The notes under the pieces: model-generated | Told to the model about the DNA's origin: nothing | Databases searched by the model: none | The model's input: the letters and a program-made list of their open reading frames with translations, nothing else | Position numbers and translations under genes: made by a program | Part shown: positions 27,564-38,948 of the stretch, piece after piece | Numbering within the stretch: position 1 is the stretch's first letter | Layout of the letters: each line of letters opens with the position of its first letter | NCBI GenBank assembly: GCA_027494035.1 | Contig: JAOSJQ010000001.1 | Location: 2,170,001-2,234,000, forward strand | Direction of reading: 5' to 3' | Length of the DNA stretch: 64,000 nt | Source of the DNA: UTCFX2 sp002050125 | GTDB taxonomy: Bacteria > Chloroflexota > Anaerolineae > Anaerolineales > UBA4823

Positions 27564-28694
27564 ATGTTTGAAAATCCGCTAATTTCGACCACAATGACAG
27601 GTCCCGCCGATGCGAGTTATCCGCTTCCAGTGTTGAAAGTGATCGGGCTGGGTGGGGGTGGCTGCAATGCTGTTGAAAGGATGATGGAACTCAACTTGAG
27701 GGGGATTGATTTTATTGCAGCCAATACCGATTCTCAGGCATTGAAGACCAATCCAGCGCCAAAAAAGGTGTTGTTGGGACCAAACACGACGCGCGGCCTC
27801 GGGGCTGGAGGAAATCCTGAACGAGGCCAAGCCGCAGCGGAAGAGAGCCGCAAGGAACTGGCTGCGGTCATGTCCGGCGCGGATATGGTTTTTCTGACCG
27901 CGGGCATGGGCGGCGGCACCGGAACGGGTTCAATCCCCGTCGCGGCAGAAATTGCCCGCTCGCAAGGGGCGGTGACGATTGCGATTGTCACCACGCCCTT
28001 TTCCTTCGAGATGGGTCGCCGCCAAAAGAACGCGGTAGAAGGTTTGAACAGCCTACGTGAACACACACACACGCTCGTTGCGATCCCGAACGACCGGTTG
28101 TTGTACGTAGCGCCGCGCAACCTGCCAATGGAAACCGCTTTCCGGCTCGCCGACGATGTTCTGCGTCAGTCTGTGCAGGGGATCACCGAATTGGTAACGG
28201 AGCCTGGTTTGGTCAACGTAGATTTTGCGCACATCCGCCGTTTGATCCTGCTGGGCGGCGGGGCGCTCATGGCGATTGGGCATGGGCAGGGAGAACACAA
28301 AGCGGAGCAGGCTTTGGAACAAGCCCTTCATCATCCCTTGATGGATACCGTCTCATTAGCCAATGCGCGCGGCGTTATTGTGAACTTTACAGGTGGAAAT
28401 GACCTGTCTTTGTTTGAGATTCAATCTGCCCTGGCGAACTTGCAAGCCCAGACCGGTCCACAGGCTGAGATCGTGTTTGGGGTGATTACCGATGAGCGAA
28501 TGCGGGACCGGCTGCAGGTCATCCTGATGATTACCGGTCTTGGATCGCTCACCCTGGAAGAGACCATGGGGGTTCACCCCGCTCGGGAGAAAGCCTCGGA
28601 ACGTCCTCGCGATCCGGCGCTGCCGGTGCAGGGAGGCGGTCACAGCTACCGTGAGCGTGATCTGCCGCCCTTTTTTAGAAACCGCATTCGCTAA
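27564..28694 (+). CDS. ftsZ: FtsZ-family tubulin-like GTPase with an altered T7 loop
   Basis: The GTP-binding motifs are intact: VIGLGGGGCNAVERM, FIAANTDSQAL and the tubulin signature LTAGMGGGTGTGSIPVA. The C-terminal tail ends in DLPPFFRNRIR, close to the canonical FtsZ C-terminal peptide that binds FtsA, SepF or ZipA. The T7 loop reads LVNVDFAHIRRLILL; the first catalytic Asp (E. coli D209) is kept but the second (D212) is His, which should lower GTP hydrolysis. It lies outside a division-and-cell-wall (dcw) cluster, so it may be the only FtsZ or a second divergent one. RBS AGAGGAG precedes ATG 27564. It is followed by two small genes six and three bases apart. Confidence 0.9.
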   Translation: MFENPLISTTMTGPADASYPLPVLKVIGLGGGGCNAVERMMELNLRGIDFIAANTDSQALKTNPAPKKVLLGPNTTRGLGAGGNPERGQAAAEESRKELAAVMSGADMVFLTAGMGGGTGTGSIPVAAEIARSQGAVTIAIVTTPFSFEMGRRQKNAVEGLNSLREHTHTLVAIPNDRLLYVAPRNLPMETAFRLADDVLRQSVQGITELVTEPGLVNVDFAHIRRLILLGGGALMAIGHGQGEHKAEQALEQALHHPLMDTVSLANARGVIVNFTGGNDLSLFEIQSALANLQAQTGPQAEIVFGVITDERMRDRLQVILMITGLGSLTLEETMGVHPAREKASERPRDPALPVQGGGHSYRERDLPPFFRNRIR

Positions 28695-28699
28695 AGACG

Positions 28700-28945
28700 A
28701 TGAACGAGCGCATTATCGCGAGTGCTTGTAAGGAGGTCTATCGCCGCTTCCCGGAAATGCGCGGCGCCCCGCCCAAAGTCTATCCATTTGGGCCTAAAAA
28801 GAACAATGCGACCAATCCAGCTCTAAGGTATTTGTTGATCTTTCAAGGCAAAGGTGAAGCGGAATCGCGGAAACAGCTCACGTACACGGTCAGGGTAGTG
28901 GTCAATTCGCAGGGTAAAGTGTTGAAAATGAGCATGTCAAGGTAG
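28700..28945 (+). CDS. 81-residue conserved-type hypothetical protein
   Basis: I do not recognise a family. The 81-residue basic protein starts MNERIIASACKEVYRRFPEM and ends with a beta-rich VVVNSQGKVLKMSMSR. There is no signal or membrane segment. It lies five bases after ftsZ and two before the next gene, so it is clearly in the same transcript. It may be a small cytoplasmic partner of the FtsZ homologue. Confidence 0.6.
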   Translation: MNERIIASACKEVYRRFPEMRGAPPKVYPFGPKKNNATNPALRYLLIFQGKGEAESRKQLTYTVRVVVNSQGKVLKMSMSR

Positions 28946-28947
28946 TT

Positions 28948-29814
28948 ATGAAAAAGCGGTTTGGCGATCTCATCAATAAGGTGGAAATTCTTTTCTGGAC
29001 TGCCTCGGTGAGCGTGATGCGCAACCAGCGCATCGCCAGGCTTGCTATTATTGGCGTTTTGCTCTTGTTTTTCGGTTTGATCATGGCTCTGGTATGGCTG
29101 CGCGGCCAGAATGCGCACCCGGTAACCGCGCTTCCGGACCCCACATTTCCGGCTGCGCTGCCGCCCGTAGATGGACAGCTCGTCCAAAATCAACCGCTGG
29201 TTGGACTCAATCAGAGCAATTTGTTGGTGATCCTGGTTGATTCATTCGATGCACCAGAACCGGAATTGATCGGTCTTTGGTTGGTTGGCCGCGCCTACGA
29301 CTCTCCGCAGGTGGTTTTCTTGCCGATGGTTCCAACTAGCCGACCGGGTGAAATGGAACTCTATCAGAAAATTTTCAAGCTCGATGCTTATGGCATTCCG
29401 GCGTCTGGTTTTCTGGACTATCTCAGGACTAAGAAGGTCTGGTGGGATCATTATCTGGTAGCCGATAAAAGCTCTTTAGCCGACCTGGTGGCGTTGGTAG
29501 GCGGCTTGGATTGGGATGGACGCATCTCTACCGGCGTCGAAGTCGCAGATTCGCTCCCCGATTACTATATCGCGCCGGAGGCGATGCTGCGGGCGCAGGC
29601 TCGTATCGCCTCGGTCTTGTGTCAGAATTCACCGGTATTAATCCGCAACGCTGATCCGGAGATCATCTGGGGTCTTTTGACCCATCGGATGCGCTCTGAT
29701 CTCGACCTGGAGGCGGTTCAGGATGCGCAAGCGCAGATTTCAAAACCCGGCGGCAGCCCAGTGTGTGAGTTCCCAACTCTGCGCAAGCCAGCCATAACCC
29801 AAAATGCCCAATGA
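28948..29814 (+). CDS. membrane-anchored protein resembling LytR-CpsA-Psr (LCP) proteins
   Basis: One transmembrane helix (about residues 27-50, LAIIGVLLLFFGLIMALVWL) is followed by a Pro-rich linker and an extracellular domain. The pattern NLLVILVDSF then ELIGLWLVGR then VVFLPMVPTS resembles the LCP core (a VD followed by phosphate-handling strands), which attaches wall polymers. Catalytic Arg residues of true LCP enzymes are not obvious, so it is a divergent member or merely LCP-like. Residues 160-190 (SLADLVALVGGLDWDG) also fit LCP helices. It is in the ftsZ transcript, two bases downstream of the small gene. Confidence 0.55.
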   Translation: MKKRFGDLINKVEILFWTASVSVMRNQRIARLAIIGVLLLFFGLIMALVWLRGQNAHPVTALPDPTFPAALPPVDGQLVQNQPLVGLNQSNLLVILVDSFDAPEPELIGLWLVGRAYDSPQVVFLPMVPTSRPGEMELYQKIFKLDAYGIPASGFLDYLRTKKVWWDHYLVADKSSLADLVALVGGLDWDGRISTGVEVADSLPDYYIAPEAMLRAQARIASVLCQNSPVLIRNADPEIIWGLLTHRMRSDLDLEAVQDAQAQISKPGGSPVCEFPTLRKPAITQNAQ

Positions 29815-29902
29815 GAGCCAAACCTATGGTTTACCATTTTGCGCAAATTCATTTCATGTTGATACAGGGATCACTCATTGAAGGAGGCGATACGAAACTG
29901 CG

Positions 29903-30229
29903 ATGACCCCATTCAACCTGGTAACTTTTCTTATCGGCACGCTTTTTCTGTTCGGTATGCTCACATCTATAGCGGGGATATTAATCCTGACATTCCGGGC
30001 TTCCAGCAGTGAAGTAAAGACGATCGCCGCCCAAACCGTCCGTTTGGCGCAAAAAGGCCTGGCTGAGGATGTCGCCGGGTTGGTAGGCAATGCGACCAAT
30101 CTGGTCGATGCGATAAACCAACTGGTGCGCACAAACCGAGGTGTTGGGATATTTCTTGTAGTGATTGGATTGGTAATGATGGGAATAGCCGCTTGGCTGG
30201 CGCTTCAGGTTTATCAAATTTCGCCATGA
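29903..30229 (+). CDS. small two-TM protein preceding the giant TPR protein
   Basis: I do not recognise a family. The 108-residue protein has hydrophobic helices at about residues 5-31 and 81-104, joined by an amphipathic helical stretch (EVKTIAAQTVRLAQKGLAED, then VAGLVGNATNLVDAINQLV). It overlaps the TPR gene by four bases (ATGA), so the two are coupled. RBS GAAGGAGGCG lies upstream. It may anchor or be controlled by the TPR/protease pair, which is a guess from position. Confidence 0.6.
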   Translation: MTPFNLVTFLIGTLFLFGMLTSIAGILILTFRASSSEVKTIAAQTVRLAQKGLAEDVAGLVGNATNLVDAINQLVRTNRGVGIFLVVIGLVMMGIAAWLALQVYQISP

Positions 30230-33200
30230 AGAAAATCAATTTCTCCCTCGAACTGAAAAATCACCTGCCTTCCACCGAATGGTCATGGGTGCTCCTGGCG
30301 CTGCGCCAGGATCCGGGGGTCTGGCGCGCCCTCGAGGAAACTGATCTGGGCGTCCGCGCGCTGGCAGCCTTACAGCCAGTTTATCGAGCCTGGTCGCCTG
30401 CCGCTCTGGTGTTGTTGGCGCTTGAGAACCCCTTTGAATTAGAACAACTGGTGCGAAGCCCGCTTCAACCCCTGGGAGAAAACCTATTTCTTCAGGCAAG
30501 CAAGGTCTATGAGGAGTGGACAAAAACCCAGCGAACGCCTCAGGATCTGATTGAAGCCGGTCTGCTGGCTCTGACATTTCGTGAACAATTCCGGCTGGAT
30601 GGGTCCTGGAAAGAGAGCCTGCGACTGGGGGAGAACGATCCTGTAGGGGCGCAGACCGTTTTCGTCTGTCTGTATGGGATGGTTCCTGAGCCTTCCAGCT
30701 TGCTGCGGGCATTGGCGGGCGCGAATCGACCGGAGCTTATTCGCCTGGCGGTCCATAGTCTCCTCGCTAATCCCGAACCACCCGAGGTGCAGCTCCAGGC
30801 GTTCACCGAACTTACTTCTTCTTTGAGTCCTTCCGTTGTTCTGATTTTGTTGCAAGCGCTGGCGTCTTGCCGGCCTCATCTGGCTGCGCTGTTAGCCAGG
30901 CAGGTGGGCGATCGCCTCTCCGGACATTGGACCGCTGGCTTGCAGGCGCTCGCTGCCGGTCAAAGTGAAATCGGTCAACTTGAACAACTGATCCAGACTC
31001 TCCGCGTGGCGCAGATACATGAGATCGCGGGTCAGTCCGATCTGGCTGTGCCGATTCTGTCCGACAGTCTGCGGGCGATGCGGAAAATGCGCGCGCACAT
31101 GTCTGCCCAGTTGGCGCGCTCGGTTGCAAAAACTAGAGATCAAACCACCGAAAGCTGGGGAAACACCGCTCAGGTCGCGAGTGTGGAGGCGTGGAAGCAA
31201 GCGGTTCAACTCACGCCGGACGATCCGCGCTACGCAGCCGGTTACGCCAGAGCGCTGCAACATGCGGGACGCGCCAATGAAGCAGGCGAATTCATAACCG
31301 GCTATATGCAGGGGGGTTCGAACCTGCTCAACCCGGAATTGCTTTTATATTACGCATTTGGCTTGGAAAGCTCAGGGGATGAGGCGGGCGCAGCAAAGGC
31401 GGCTGTGGACGCGCTGGAGAAATTCAAAGAGACGCAATCCCTCAGCAAAGAGGATGTGATTGCCCTATCTGGATTGCTTGAAAAGAAGCACCTCCTCTCA
31501 GAGGCGTTGGACGCCGTCCAAACCGGGCTGGTGATTTTCCCTGGCAGCCGCGAGCTGCTTGCCGCCGCCTCGAAATTGCAGTTTCTACAGGGCAAGCCCG
31601 CCGAAGCGGTGACTTGTGCATACGCAGCCAGAGCCGCGGAGCAGTACCGGGCTCAATTGGGCGGCGAGATTTCAGATGAATCGCTGGATGATGATCAAAT
31701 CCCCTTTTCGGGGATTGCCTCTCCGGGTAAATCAGACGTGACGCGCCTGCTGGTGGACAGCCTTGAAGCGTTGAACGCCTGGAATGAAGCCTATGAAGAA
31801 CGCTTAGCTCTAATGGAGGGGCAGGCAGACCCATCACCGGAGGAATTGTTTGCGCTTGCGAAGTGTGCAGCCGGCGCCGGCAAACATGAAACGGTGATCA
31901 AAATCTGCCAGGGACTGCTCGCGCAAGCGCCCGATCAGGTTGTCTATCATCAGCTCCTGGCAGAGTCAGCTAATGCCCTGGGAGACCACCAAACCGCGAT
32001 CGGTCACTTCAGTCGGGCGGTTCACATTGAACCTGAAAACGGCGCAAGCTGGAAAGGGTTGTTCAAGGCTCAAAATGACGCCGGGCTGAAAGCTGAGGCG
32101 ATCGAAACGCTGCGGGCAGCCAGCCAGGCGCTGCCAGAAGACCCCGATATTCAGCTTCAACTTGGGGAAGTTTACCTTTCGCAGGGCGCGCCGACCCTGG
32201 CGCTGCCTTGTTTGCGCCGTGCGCTGGCAGCCTCATCCACGGTGAAAGACGCCCAAAACGCCGCAATCCGGCTGGGCGAGACCTTGTTCCAGTTGGGGCG
32301 TCTCGATGAGGCGCGCCAGACCCTGGACCCGCTTTATCAAACGGTCAGCCAGGCAATGTCGGCGCCTGAAGGTGCTTCGCCCGATGGCGGTTCACTGATG
32401 ATTACATCGCAGATGGCGTTCGTCTTTGCCCGCACGCTGCTGAACCTGAATGAGCCGGAAAAGGCAATCCCGATTCTTACTGGAGTGGTGAAGGATTGCC
32501 CGGCAAACCCCGAACCCTACCTGGATCTTGCTCGAGCGCTGATGATGCTTGGAGATTCGGCTGCCGGCGCCCGGAGGGCGATTCCCTTCCTGCAGAAATG
32601 TCTGGGTATCGGTCCGGATGGCAGCCCGGGCGGTTATGAGGGTCTGCTGGACGAAACTCCCAATTTGCGCGCCGAAGCGCGCATGCTCCTGGCAGAAGCC
32701 TATTCCAAAGCCGGCGAGTTGGATAAAGGGCTGGAAGCTTACCGCGTGGCGCTCGAGGAACCCGCCAACCGGACGTCCGATCGCCAGACCCGTCTCGCTT
32801 TGGGGCTGGGAATGAATGCATTGAAGCTCGAACTGCCCGAAATGGCAGTGGCTGCATTGCAGGAGGCAGCTCAGAGCGAACCCCTCAATATCCAGATTCA
32901 CAAGTCGTTGAGCGAAGCCTACCTCGCGACCGGGCTCACCCAGGACGCAATTCAGGCTGCCCGAACTGTGCTGGAATTGACCCCGGACGATCTGGATGCC
33001 TTGTGCTGGTTTATTGAACAAGGTGCCCGCATCGCGGAACAACCGGGCGGTTCTAGAACCCCGCTCCAGGAGGAAATTATCCGGGCATTGCACGCTGCGC
33101 TTCAGCAAGCCCCGGACCGGGCTGACCTGCTGTTGAAACTTGGCAGCTTGCTGCTCAGTTCTGGCAAGGTGGAAGAAGCGCTCGAAGCCTTTCGCAAACT

Positions 33201-36026
33201 GGCTGCGCTCGATACGGTGTTGCAGAAGATAAGCTCGGCGGAGCTTTTTCAGGCAGGCGCGGCGGTGCTTGAAGCTGGAGATGCGCGCCTAGCGGTGATC
33301 CTGCTGCAAAAGTCGCTGCATCAGATAGAAGCCGCGGACGGTCAAGAGGTCGCAGCCGAATTGCGTGTAGGTTTATTCGAGACTCTGGTCAAAGCGCTTG
33401 AAACGCTGGGAGAACTGGACGAGGCCCTGAAAGCGATTGGCAAGGCTATCGCGCTCGACCCGATGAGGCTGGATTTCTATTACACACGCGCCGACCTGCT
33501 GATGAGTCTGGGGCGCTACGCGGAGGCGCGCTCTGAGCTGGATGAGGCGATCCAGCGCTGGCCCGACGACCCCGGCTTGCGCTACCGCTATGCCCGCTTG
33601 CTGCATTTGATGGGTGAACTTCCGCCGGCGCTTCAACAGGTGGAGCAGGGGATCGCCGCGCTTGACGAAACCACCGCAAGCCACATCGAAAAGGAATTGT
33701 TCACGCTGGCATCCAGGCTGGCTTTCGCAGCTTTACGCCCGCGCCGCGCATTTGCTTACTTGAACAGAGCTGTCCCCGAAACCGACCCCGATTATGACCA
33801 ATACGAACAAGCAATGCTGAGAGCAGAGCTGGCGCTGGAAGCCGGTGAACAGGAAGCAGCCTTCCAGGCAGTGCAAAGCGTTCAGGCGCAGCCTCTCGAA
33901 TCTGCCCGCGCGTTGGCGGTATCGGGCAGGGTGGCTTATCGGCGGGGCGATCGCGAGGCTGCCGATCGCAACTGCCGGGCAGCAGTGCGCCAATGGATGC
34001 GCCAACAGATGAGCCAACCGGGGGTGACGCCCGCAACCAGCAAAGATGAGTTTATCTCTGAATTGACGTCGATTGGGATGGCGGCGCTCGAAAATCGCCA
34101 ATGGACGGAGGCGCTTTCGATCTTCCGCCAGATGGTTGAGATGTTCCCCGAAGAGCCGCTGGCGCACTTCAAGCTGGCTGAAGCCACGTTGATTTGCGCT
34201 GAAGCGCAGGCGTTTTGCCAGGATTTCGAAGTCGTGCAGCATGCGCCAGGTCCTGAAATGCTGGTTGAAGAGGCGCAGACCCAATTCAAGACGTGCTTGA
34301 AAACTGCGGCGACCAAAGCGGGCTGCATCGATATTCTGCAGCCTGACGGGGTGATGCAGGATTGGGATGTCGAAATAAAACGTTCGATCGGCTTGTGTGC
34401 GAGAAGAGGCAAGGCGCTCTTTACACCCGCAATCGAAAACGCGGCCGCGCTGGAGTTCTTGCTGCAGACGATTATGCCGGATGTTGAGGACATTGTCGCG
34501 TTGGTGACGGCTTATCGCCGTTGCGGGGCAAATGATCGGGCGCTGAAGTCGGTCGATGTTGGTTGGCACCCGGCGTTTGATGGGCGCGATTTTCGCTCGG
34601 ATCCGCGGGTGATCGTTCAGCTTGCCATGTGCGAACCGGACGAACAAAAAGCGGTTACGATGCTGGATGAATTGACTAAAAACCCCGACTGGCAAGCGCA
34701 AGGCTGGCCCGAACCGGCAATGCTGAAATACCTGACGGCGCAAACTTACTATCAGCACCAGCGCTATCAGGCTGCGTTCGAGGCGATCGAAGCGGCGCTT
34801 TCAGAATGGCCGGATGAGCCGCGCTGGCAGGCTTTCGCGGCCCGTATCTTGGCTTCCCAGCCGGACTTGAACCGGGTGCAGCAGCTTGCCGCCGCAATTG
34901 GATATTATGAAAAAGCCGCCGCCCTGGAGCCGGACCACAGCAATCACCGCCTGGGCTCGGACGGATCTATCTCGAAAGCGGTCTGGTGCGCCAGGCGGTG
35001 CAGTCGCTCGACCAAGTTACCCGCCAGGACCCTAAAAATCCGCTCGGCTGGCTGACCCTGGCGAAAGCCCGGTTCCAGGCTGGGGAAATGGATCAGGCAG
35101 CCCTGAGCGCCGAGAAAGCGATTGAGCAAGCCGAAGAACCAGTCGAAGCGCTGCTTTTACGGTCTGAGATCGCGCTGCAAACTCGCAATTATCGCGGCGC
35201 GTTGAGCCGGGTTCAGACCATCTTGCGCTCAGACCCCAGCCACCCTCAGGCGCTCTATGTATTGGCGCAAGCAATGGATGGGTTGAACCGCCCGGCAGAA
35301 GCCCTGGAAGCCATCGAGCGCGCTCTGCCGGCTTTCGAAAATCCGATCCCGATGCAAATTGAGCGCTTGAAATTGATCAAACGCTCCAAAGGGCTTGAAG
35401 GGGGTTTGAAGGCATTGCAGGAACTGGTCGCTCAAAACCCCCGCCAGGCGGCTTTCCTGGCGCTGCTGGCAGACTGGCTGAAAGAGACGGGAAAGCAAGA
35501 CGCCGCGGTGCAGGCGGCTCGTCTGGCGCTGCAAGAAGAGTTGGAAGGTTTGACCCTTAAGCAACGCGCCGACCTGCATACCATGATCGGTCTGCACATG
35601 CGGCAGTCTGGTCAGTTGGATCAGGCGATCCATCATCTGAGTGAAGCAATTGCCCTGTCTTCGGATCACCTGGACGCTTATCTGGAACTTGGGAAAGTCT
35701 ACCAGGACCGGCGGGAATATCAGCAAGCGCTCAAAATATATCAAAAAGCGATCAACGTCGCCGGCGATGATTATCGACCGTATTATCAGGCTGGCTTGGT
35801 GCTGAAAGATAATAAAGACTACATGGCGGCTGAAGCGATGCTGCGCCGGGCGGCTCAAATTGCGCCGAACGAAGTTTCAGTTCACCGTTTATTGGGCGCG
35901 GTCGTGGCTCTCAACCTGGTGCACAGCCGGCGATTAGTGCCGGCGAACCCAGATGAGCTGACCTGTTTGGATGGGACGAACCATGACACTCGCCAGCCCA
36001 CAATTACTGCAAAGACCTCTCGATAG
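30226..36026 (+). CDS. giant TPR-repeat protein (single-base frameshift)
   Basis: From ATG 30226 the product is almost entirely tetratricopeptide-like helical repeats (for example AVQLTPDDPRYAAGYARAL, HIEPENGASWKGLFKAQND, ALDPMRLDFYYTRADLLMSL). There is no signal peptide or membrane segment, so it is a cytosolic scaffold or sensor. The frame breaks near 34953-34955: adding one G to the GGG run joins HRLG to LGRIYLESGLVRQAV, giving about 1933 residues. A third, unrepaired change near the C-terminus cannot be excluded. The end overlaps the protease gene by 44 bases. The start overlaps the two-TM gene by four. The order small membrane protein, TPR scaffold, TPR-protease suggests one functional unit. 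Confidence 0.85.
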
Positions 36027-38857
36027 ATCAGATTATCATCGGATCGTTCAAAATGCGCTTGCCAGCCGCGAATTTGGGTTTGCCCGGCAAGCCATTCTGG
36101 GTTGGCTGGCAGCCTATCCGGGCGATCTGCAGGCGGGTTTATATTTTGCTCATGCTCTCGTTGGGGAAAACCGGGCTTCCCAGGCGCTGCGGGTGCTGCG
36201 CGGGCTTTGTTCCGCCGACCCGGAATATCTGGAAGCGGTGCAGACTTTATTAGAGGTCATTGAAACAATCCAAAAAGGTTCAGAACTTGGGCGGGGCGCG
36301 TCGGGCGCCGGGACAGGTGGGTCGGCTCAATTTGAAGCCATGGAAAGCGAAGCTCAGGCGCATTGGTTTGCCCTCACGGGCCGCAATCGGGAGGGGTGGC
36401 TGCCCGCCTCCTGGGGCGGTCCGCTCTGGTTTGCAAGACTGGCGTTGGAACAGGGCGATTTATGCCTGGCAGAGAATCTGATCCAGGAAGCCTGGGAGAA
36501 TGGGCCGGCCCATCCACTCTTGGGAATTACCCACCTGCAGTACCTGGCGCTAGAACCAGGGACTTCATTAGAAGCCCGCTGTGATCTGGCGCGCAGTTAT
36601 CACGACCGCTGGCAGGATACGATCGCCTTTATGCTGCGCCTGGCGGATTGGTCGCTTGAAGGCGGACAATCGGGACCGGCTGTGGCGCTGCTGCACCAGG
36701 CGGCTGCGCGCGATGTTGGCGGACAAATTGCTGTGCGCCTGTGGAGCCGAGAACACCCGTACCGCTCTCTCTGGCCCGCCTCGATGAAGCTGAACCTGAA
36801 TTTAATGGTTCCGGCAGTGGTGGCTGCCCGGCTTGGCTGGAATCGCCTGACGGAGGGCGTGGACGATCCCGCTGCAAGCGAAACGGCGGCAGAGGATGCC
36901 ACCGCGGCGGCGGATGAATTGCCTGCCAGCCCTGAAGCCGCGGCTCCACCGCCGCTGGAAGATGACGCGGTTGAGCCAGTCTCTCAACAACCGATTGAAG
37001 AAGCCCCATTATCCGCGCCGGCAACTGGTCTGGAGCCGCATGCGGCAGACCCCGAGCGCAAGCCAGCGCGAGCCGCCTCCGCCCGGCGCAAAGCGCGGCC
37101 GCTCGACCAGGAATTGCGCGCGGTCGAGCAAGAATTCGAGCGGTTGGCGCACCGCTTCAAGCTGCCCGGGATCGAATCTCGCGACGGGCGCTTCCCAATT
37201 TATGTAATTTTGACCTTTCGAAAGCGCCTGGTAGAAGTATATGGAGCGGCGGTGACGGGATTGCTCGAGAGTGAAATGGCTCAACTGGGAGACGCCATCC
37301 GCAGCCGCCCGGGTTGGGGGGCATGGGCGGTATTTGCAGACGATCTGGCTTGCACTCAGGCTTTCGGTTCTCAACCTGTCAAGCCGGGTGATCCGTGGAG
37401 CTTGAAGTTGATGTTGGCAGATCTGGATGATGCGCTGGCAAATCAGGGCGCTCGGATCGGGGCTTTACTCATCCTGGGGGGACCTGAGATCGTTCCATTC
37501 CACCATCTGCCCAATCCAACGAACGATCCCGACGTGGACGTGCCTTCGGACAACCCGTACGCGACGCGCGACGAGAATTATTTTGTCCCTGAATGGCCGG
37601 TCGGCCGCCTGCCTGGCGGGGCAGGCAGCGACGCCAGGATGCTGCTAGAAGCCTTGAGGCGCTACCAGATCGAGCATCGCCGGACCAAACGTAAGGTTTC
37701 GTGGAAGGAACGTTTGATAGGTTGGGTAACTGGATTATTCGATTTTGTAAACCCGCAAAACAGGCGTAACTTCGGTTACACCGCTGAAGTCTGGCGCAAG
37801 GCAGCCGCCGCGGTGTTCGGACCAATCGGGAAACCCGGCTGGCTGCACGTATCGCCGCCATCGGGCTTGCCCCCGCGGATCAAGCCGTTGAGGAAATGAC
37901 AACCAGGACTTGCACGGGGTGCCTGAGTTGTCCGGCAGGCTGGGGTACTTCAACTTGCACGGCTTTATTCATGCGACCGAATGGTTCGGTCATCGCGATT
38001 TTCTGCGCGCATCGAACCAACCGGACTTCCCGGTGGCGCTGCGACCCAAAGACATCCAGCCGGGTAAACGGTCGTCGCAATTCCCGCGCCTGGTATTTAG
38101 CGAGGCGTGCCACGGAATGTTCATCCATGGCCGTTCGCGCGACGAGGTCATTGCATTGAAATTCCTCTCTGCCGGAAGCCTGGCAGTCGTGGGGTCGACC
38201 AGCATGGCTTATGGCTCGATCTCTGCCAGACCTATGGTCGCGGCAGACCTGCTGGGTCACACATTTTGGCGGTTTCTGAAGGACGGAATGCCCGCCGGCG
38301 AGGCGCTGCGCCAGGCAAAAATCTATCTCGTCCGGGAAATGGATCGCCGGCAAGGCTACCTGGATGGGGAAGACCAAAAGACGCTGATTTCGTTTGTCCT
38401 GTATGGCGACCCACTGGCAGAGCCGCTCCAAAAAGAGCGGGATCCGAAAACATTGCGCTATCGGACAAACCCCCTGGCGGAAATCTTTACGATCAGCGAT
38501 GCCGCTGAGCCATGCGAGGCCACCGGTCCGGTCCCGCTGGAGGTGTTGGACGGCGTGCGCCGGGCTGTGGCAAAATATTTACCGGGTATGTCGGATGCCC
38601 GGCTGGCTTATACTTGCGAGCCGGATCCGGAAGAATGGGAACCGGTTGCGGGCTCTGCTTCGCCGCAAACTGCAAATGGAAATTTACAGCCTGGGGGAGA
38701 GAGACCTGGTAGAAAAGGCCCGCATGTGGACCGCATGGTGCGCAACCTGGTCACATTGAGCAAGCAGATTAATGCCTCGGGGGAGATACACCCTCAGATT
38801 GCCCGTCTGCGCCTGGATGAACAGGGCAAGCTGGTCAAGCTGGTCGTCTCGCGCTGA
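35983..38857 (+). CDS. TPR-like/C25 (gingipain-type, caspase-like) cysteine peptidase (two single-base frameshifts)
   Basis: The first 280 residues are TPR-like helices, then a Pro/Ala/Glu linker (about 285-370), then a clan CD protease-like domain. Near residue 495-530 GGPEIVPFHHLPNP and a DVPSDNPYATRDENYF segment recall C25 peptidases. The catalytic His lies in YFNLHGFIHATEWFG (about residue 660) and the Cys in VFSEACHGMFIHGR (about 708). The frame fails twice near 37870-37900; one extra C (CCCCC run, 37870-37874) and one extra A (AAA, 37894-37896) restore PPADQAVEENDNQDL and give about 958 residues. Another pair of shifts around 38650-38720 is possible. Likely role: a cytosolic protease governed by TPR contacts. 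ATG 35983 is preferred over ATG 35971. Confidence 0.8.
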
Positions 38858-38919
38858 GCGGATCATCGGACGGATGAGAATTCGCTAATCCCCTTCCCTG
38901 AAAGCCCAATTTAATCTTG

Positions 38920-38928
38920 TGGTATGAT
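38920..38928 (+). promoter_or_regulatory. extended -10 promoter of the serine hydrolase gene
   Basis: TGGTATGAT is an extended -10 element. A start near 38935 gives a leader of about 14 bases with GGAG (38940-38943) five bases before GTG 38949. A four-codon ATG frame (38938-38952, MEQK) overlaps that GTG start. Confidence 0.45.
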
Positions 38929-38948
38929 AGCTGGCGCATGGAGCAAAA

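Noticed and set aside
33733..34758. 341-codon open frame antisense to the TPR gene
   Set aside because: It has no domain, no RBS, and the TPR frame is continuous and repetitive.
30226..38857. Type III-E CRISPR (TPR-CHAT/gRAMP) protease locus
   Set aside because: There is no CRISPR array, no Cas protein and no gRAMP; the protease looks like C25 rather than typical CHAT.
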